From: an uncultured Erysipelotrichales bacterium
GTDB taxonomy: Bacteria > Bacillota_I > Bacilli_A > Erysipelotrichales > Coprobacillaceae
NCBI GenBank assembly: GCA_934754755.1
Contig: CAKVJS010000006.1
Coordinates: 1 to 17,761, forward strand
Reading direction: 5' to 3'
DNA length: 17,761 bases
In this document: positions 15,201 through 17,761 of the stretch, one piece after another
Position numbering within the stretch: the first letter of the stretch is position 1
How the letters are laid out: every line of letters starts with the position of its first letter
Program-made: the position numbers and the translations under genes
Notes under the pieces: generated by a model
What the model saw: only the letters and a program-made list of their open reading frames with translations
Told to the model about the DNA's origin: nothing
Database searches by the model: none

Positions 15201-16958
15201 ATGATAGAGAAAAATTTACAATTACTACGAGAAATGATGAAAAAGGATGACGTTCAAGCGTATATCATTCCGACTGCTGATTACCATCATAGTGAATACG
15301 TTGGGGACTATTTTAAAGCCCGTGCTTTTATGACTGGTTTTACTGGATCTGTGGGAACATTAATTGTTACCCAAGAAGAAGCCTGCTTATGGGTAGATGG
15401 AAGATACTTTATTCAAGCAGATAAACAAGTATATAATACAAGTATTAAAGTTATGAAAATGGGATTGCCCGGTGTCCCTACTACTAAAGAATATATTGAA
15501 AAACAAATCGATCCATTACAACAATCTATTACCATTGGATTTGATGGTCGTTTACTGGCTGCAAAAGAAGTCCTTTCCCTCCTATCCTTACCCATTCATG
15601 TCCATTTATGCGATTATATTTCATCTTTATGGGTGGATCGTCCAACGCTCAGTTGCGAACCCGGATTCCTATATGATCTAAAGTATTGCGGTGAATCTAG
15701 AACTTCCAAGATAGCACGTGTACGAGAAAAAATGGAAAATAGTAAATACCATATTATTACAACCCTAGATGATATTGCTTGGCTATTTAATATCCGTGGA
15801 AAAGATGTGCATTGTAATCCCGTTGTCTTAGCCTATGCGATGATTACTCCAGATCAGGCATACTTGTATGTCCAAAATGGTACATTCAATGCGTCAGATA
15901 TTACTGTATTAAAACAGGATGGCATAACTATTAAAGAATACAGCCAGATATATGAAGATATAAAACAAATAAGTGATACGGTTATGTTGGATAGTCAAAC
16001 TGTCAATTACACTATCTATCAATCGATTCATGCCCCAATCATCGATCGCTACAATCCAAGTCAACAATTCAAAGCTATTAAAAATGACATCGAAATTGAA
16101 AATACCATCCAAGCACATATCAAGGATGGTGTAGCTGTCACAAAATTCATGTATTGGTTAAAAAATAATATTACTAAAATACCAATGGATGAAGTATCTG
16201 TCGCCAATGTATTACAAAAACTGCGCGAAGAGCAGCCACTATTCTATGATTTAAGTTTTGAAACCATTTGTGCCTATAAGGAAAATGCAGCCCAAATGCA
16301 TTATCAAGCTACGCCAGAAAACCATAAGAAATTACAACCAGAAGGATTACTACTAATTGATTCCGGTGGCCAATATTTGGATGGAACAACGGATATTACT
16401 AGAACCTTTGCGTTAGGGCCAATCAGTGAAGAAGAAAGCCGTGATTTTACGATCACCCTAAGAGCCTTTCTACGATTACAAAATGCGATATTCTTAGAAG
16501 GAACCAACGGTGTAACCCTAGATCAATTAGCCCGTGGCATGGCATACCAATACCATTTAGATTATCGTTGTGGAACAGGACACGGCGTTGGACATTTTCT
16601 AAATGTACACGAAGGGCCAAATGGTTTTCGGCCCGTCAATCGCCCGAATGCACGCCCCATCAGCAACCAAATGCCAGGTATGGTTACAACCGATGAACCA
16701 GGTGTATATAAAGAAGGAAAGCATGGAATTCGTTTAGAAAATGAATTACTATGCGTATTGGATGAAAAAAACGAATATGGACAATTCTTATCTTTCCAAC
16801 CTCTTACGATGTGTCCGATTGATAAAGACGCTATCGATTATACGATGTTAACCGATGAAGAAGTCGATCAACTAAATGCCTATCATCAACTTGTAGCTAC
16901 CACCCTAGCTCCTTATTTAACCGAAGCAGAAAACGAATGGTTACAAAAAATAATATAA
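15201..16958 (+). CDS. pepP: Xaa-Pro aminopeptidase (M24 family, three-domain aminopeptidase P)
   Basis: A 585-residue cytoplasmic metallopeptidase that removes an N-terminal residue before proline. Two creatinase-like N-terminal domains (about 1-300) include FMTGFTGSVGTLIV and LWVDGRYFIQA. The pita-bread catalytic domain has all five expected metal ligands. D387 is in IDSGG, D398 in TTDITRTF, H461 in GTGHGVGH, E499 in TTDEPG and E513 in IRLENE; two Mn2+ or similar ions would be bound. The extra C-terminal stretch after about residue 520 (LTMCPIDKDAIDYTMLTDEE) is the M24_C domain of the long, eukaryote-like form, which explains the size against about 440 for E. coli PepP. AGGAGG lies eight bases before the ATG. 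It is transcribed alone, away from the ATPase operon, with its own terminator. Confidence 0.95.
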   Translation: MIEKNLQLLREMMKKDDVQAYIIPTADYHHSEYVGDYFKARAFMTGFTGSVGTLIVTQEEACLWVDGRYFIQADKQVYNTSIKVMKMGLPGVPTTKEYIEKQIDPLQQSITIGFDGRLLAAKEVLSLLSLPIHVHLCDYISSLWVDRPTLSCEPGFLYDLKYCGESRTSKIARVREKMENSKYHIITTLDDIAWLFNIRGKDVHCNPVVLAYAMITPDQAYLYVQNGTFNASDITVLKQDGITIKEYSQIYEDIKQISDTVMLDSQTVNYTIYQSIHAPIIDRYNPSQQFKAIKNDIEIENTIQAHIKDGVAVTKFMYWLKNNITKIPMDEVSVANVLQKLREEQPLFYDLSFETICAYKENAAQMHYQATPENHKKLQPEGLLLIDSGGQYLDGTTDITRTFALGPISEEESRDFTITLRAFLRLQNAIFLEGTNGVTLDQLARGMAYQYHLDYRCGTGHGVGHFLNVHEGPNGFRPVNRPNARPISNQMPGMVTTDEPGVYKEGKHGIRLENELLCVLDEKNEYGQFLSFQPLTMCPIDKDAIDYTMLTDEEVDQLNAYHQLVATTLAPYLTEAENEWLQKII

Positions 16959-16963
16959 CCAAC

Positions 16964-16990
16964 AAACAGGTGCATGCGCCTGTTTTTGTT
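16964..16990 (+). terminator. Intrinsic terminator of pepP
   Basis: Nine-base-pair stem AAACAGGTG / CGCCTGTTT (one G-T pair) with a four-base loop, followed by more T (TTGTTT). It begins six bases after the pepP stop. Confidence 0.8.
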
Positions 16991-16999
16991 TGCATAAAA

Positions 17000-17023
17000 A
17001 AATCCCCTTACAATAGAGGATTT
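17000..17023 (-). terminator. Intrinsic terminator of the ABC ATPase gene
   Basis: On the minus strand, AAATCCTC pairs with GGGGATTT (one G-T pair) around an eight-base loop, followed by a run of T. The stop codon of the ABC gene (TAA, 17022-17024) overlaps the stem. Confidence 0.75.
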
Positions 17024-17627
17024 AGTTTTCTAAGAGAGCACCATTCTCCATTTGCATAAATCGATTAAACTGAATGCCACTGACCCCATCATGAGCGCAA
17101 ATAATACAGGTTTTTTCTTGCTTTTGTAAACTATGAATTAGATCATTAAATACTTGCATGCTTGCCTTATCTAATCCCCTTGTTGGTTCATCGAATAAGA
17201 TAAAGTTCTGATCCTCCATAATAGCTTGGATAATCCCTAATTTCTGGCGCATACCGACGCTATACTTCTTAACTGGTGTTGTATCATCTATATGCAATTT
17301 AAAGCGCTCAAAATAAAGCTGTAGCTTAGAACTATCAAAAACAGACGTTAGTTCGATTAAAAACTTCATATTATATAAGGCGGATTCATTCTCTATGAAA
17401 TTTGGGTTTTCAATCAAGGCGCCTATTTTAATATGATCTGAATAATGAATTTCTCCTGCATCCGGTTTTGATAATTTGGCGATGATTTTTAGTAGTGTTG
17501 ATTTACCACAACCATTCTCACCTTGTATTAATATTAAGTCTCCCTTTGAAACATCCAAATGTAAGTTTTCAATTACCTTTTTATTTTTAAATTGTTTGCA
17601 TAACCCGGTTATTTTCAATGTATCCAT
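17022..17627 (-). CDS. ABC transporter ATP-binding protein (BcrA-like)
   Basis: A 201-residue ATPase subunit of an ABC transporter. Walker A is GENGCGKST (36-44), the signature is YSVGMRQKL (122-130), Walker B is FILFDE (142-147), the D-loop GLD follows at 151-153, and the H-loop histidine is H179 in CAHD. The Q-loop region reads IGALIENPNF, with E in place of the usual Q. This is typical of the bacitracin/lantibiotic-immunity (BcrA/CcmA-like) group, which pairs with separate ABC-2 type permeases. It is shorter than the common 230-300 residues because the C-terminal extension is missing, but all core motifs are present. AGGG precedes the ATG. A hydrophobic reading frame ends 33 bases upstream and may be part of the same operon. 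The substrate is unknown; export of a peptide or drug is a guess from the subfamily. Confidence 0.9.
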   Translation of the reverse strand: MDTLKITGLCKQFKNKKVIENLHLDVSKGDLILIQGENGCGKSTLLKIIAKLSKPDAGEIHYSDHIKIGALIENPNFIENESALYNMKFLIELTSVFDSSKLQLYFERFKLHIDDTTPVKKYSVGMRQKLGIIQAIMEDQNFILFDEPTRGLDKASMQVFNDLIHSLQKQEKTCIICAHDGVSGIQFNRFMQMENGALLEN

Positions 17628-17659
17628 AGTATTTCCCTATTGCAATATCTGCATCCTTT

Positions 17660-17761
17660 CTAAAATATAAGCCATGGCATAAGTATGTAATGTACTGCTA
17701 TATTAATAATAAAAGGCAAGATTACATATTTATTGGCCTGATCATTAAACATAATATATAT
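17660..17761 (-). CDS. Partial or very small hydrophobic membrane protein at the window edge
   Basis: An open frame of 33 codons running from the window edge to a TAG at 17660-17662. The visible residues end YVILPFIINIAVHYILMPWL-I-F, a single strongly hydrophobic helix. It is either the C-terminus of a larger membrane protein, for example a transporter permease, or a 30-residue membrane peptide starting at an ATG three codons inside the edge. It reads the same way as the ABC ATPase and ends 33 bases before it, which fits a shared transcript. Only the sequence beyond the window can decide. Confidence 0.4.
   Translation of the reverse strand: MYIMFNDQANKYVILPFIINIAVHYILMPWLIF

Overview
The window is AT-rich DNA with tightly packed genes, strong AGGAGG-type ribosome binding sites and short intergenic gaps. 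This fits a low-GC Bacillota (Firmicutes). The bacterial V/A-type rotary ATPase, the DUF378 protein and the three-domain aminopeptidase P suit an anaerobic gut-type lineage such as the Erysipelotrichia or Clostridia, but nothing here fixes the genus.

Left part (14-2762). A membrane-anchored LolA-like protein reads leftward. A small DUF378 membrane protein, divergent from it, reads rightward. A leftward cluster then holds a small MGMT-family DNA-repair-type protein, a thioredoxin-fold lipoprotein with a CPRC motif, and a HAD-IB phosphatase-like protein.

Middle (2852-5072). A glutamine-dependent asparagine synthase (asnB) reads rightward. It meets a small unrecognised gene head-on, and the two stop codons overlap inside the loop of a palindromic terminator.

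Core (5123-14935). A ten-gene leftward operon encodes a complete V/A-type ATPase in the order G/H, C, I', I, K, F, E, A, B, D. It has candidate promoters at 14963-15043 and a strong terminator at 5098-5124. A and B form the catalytic hexamer, D and F the central shaft, C the coupling to the K rotor ring, I the membrane stator, and E with G/H the peripheral stalks. The unusual point is that subunit I is present twice in tandem. The first copy (I') keeps the cytoplasmic domain and about four membrane segments but ends before the half that carries the essential channel arginine. This is the most interesting observation in the window.

Right part (15201-17761). A complete Xaa-Pro aminopeptidase (pepP) reads rightward and faces a leftward ABC-transporter ATPase of the BcrA-like type. 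The ABC gene is preceded by the 3' end of a hydrophobic reading frame that is cut by the window edge.

A recurrent stylistic feature is that terminator hairpins overlap stop codons or coding ends at most transcription-unit boundaries. No tRNA, rRNA, CRISPR array, insertion sequence or prophage was seen, and no gap without a gene exceeds 300 bases.
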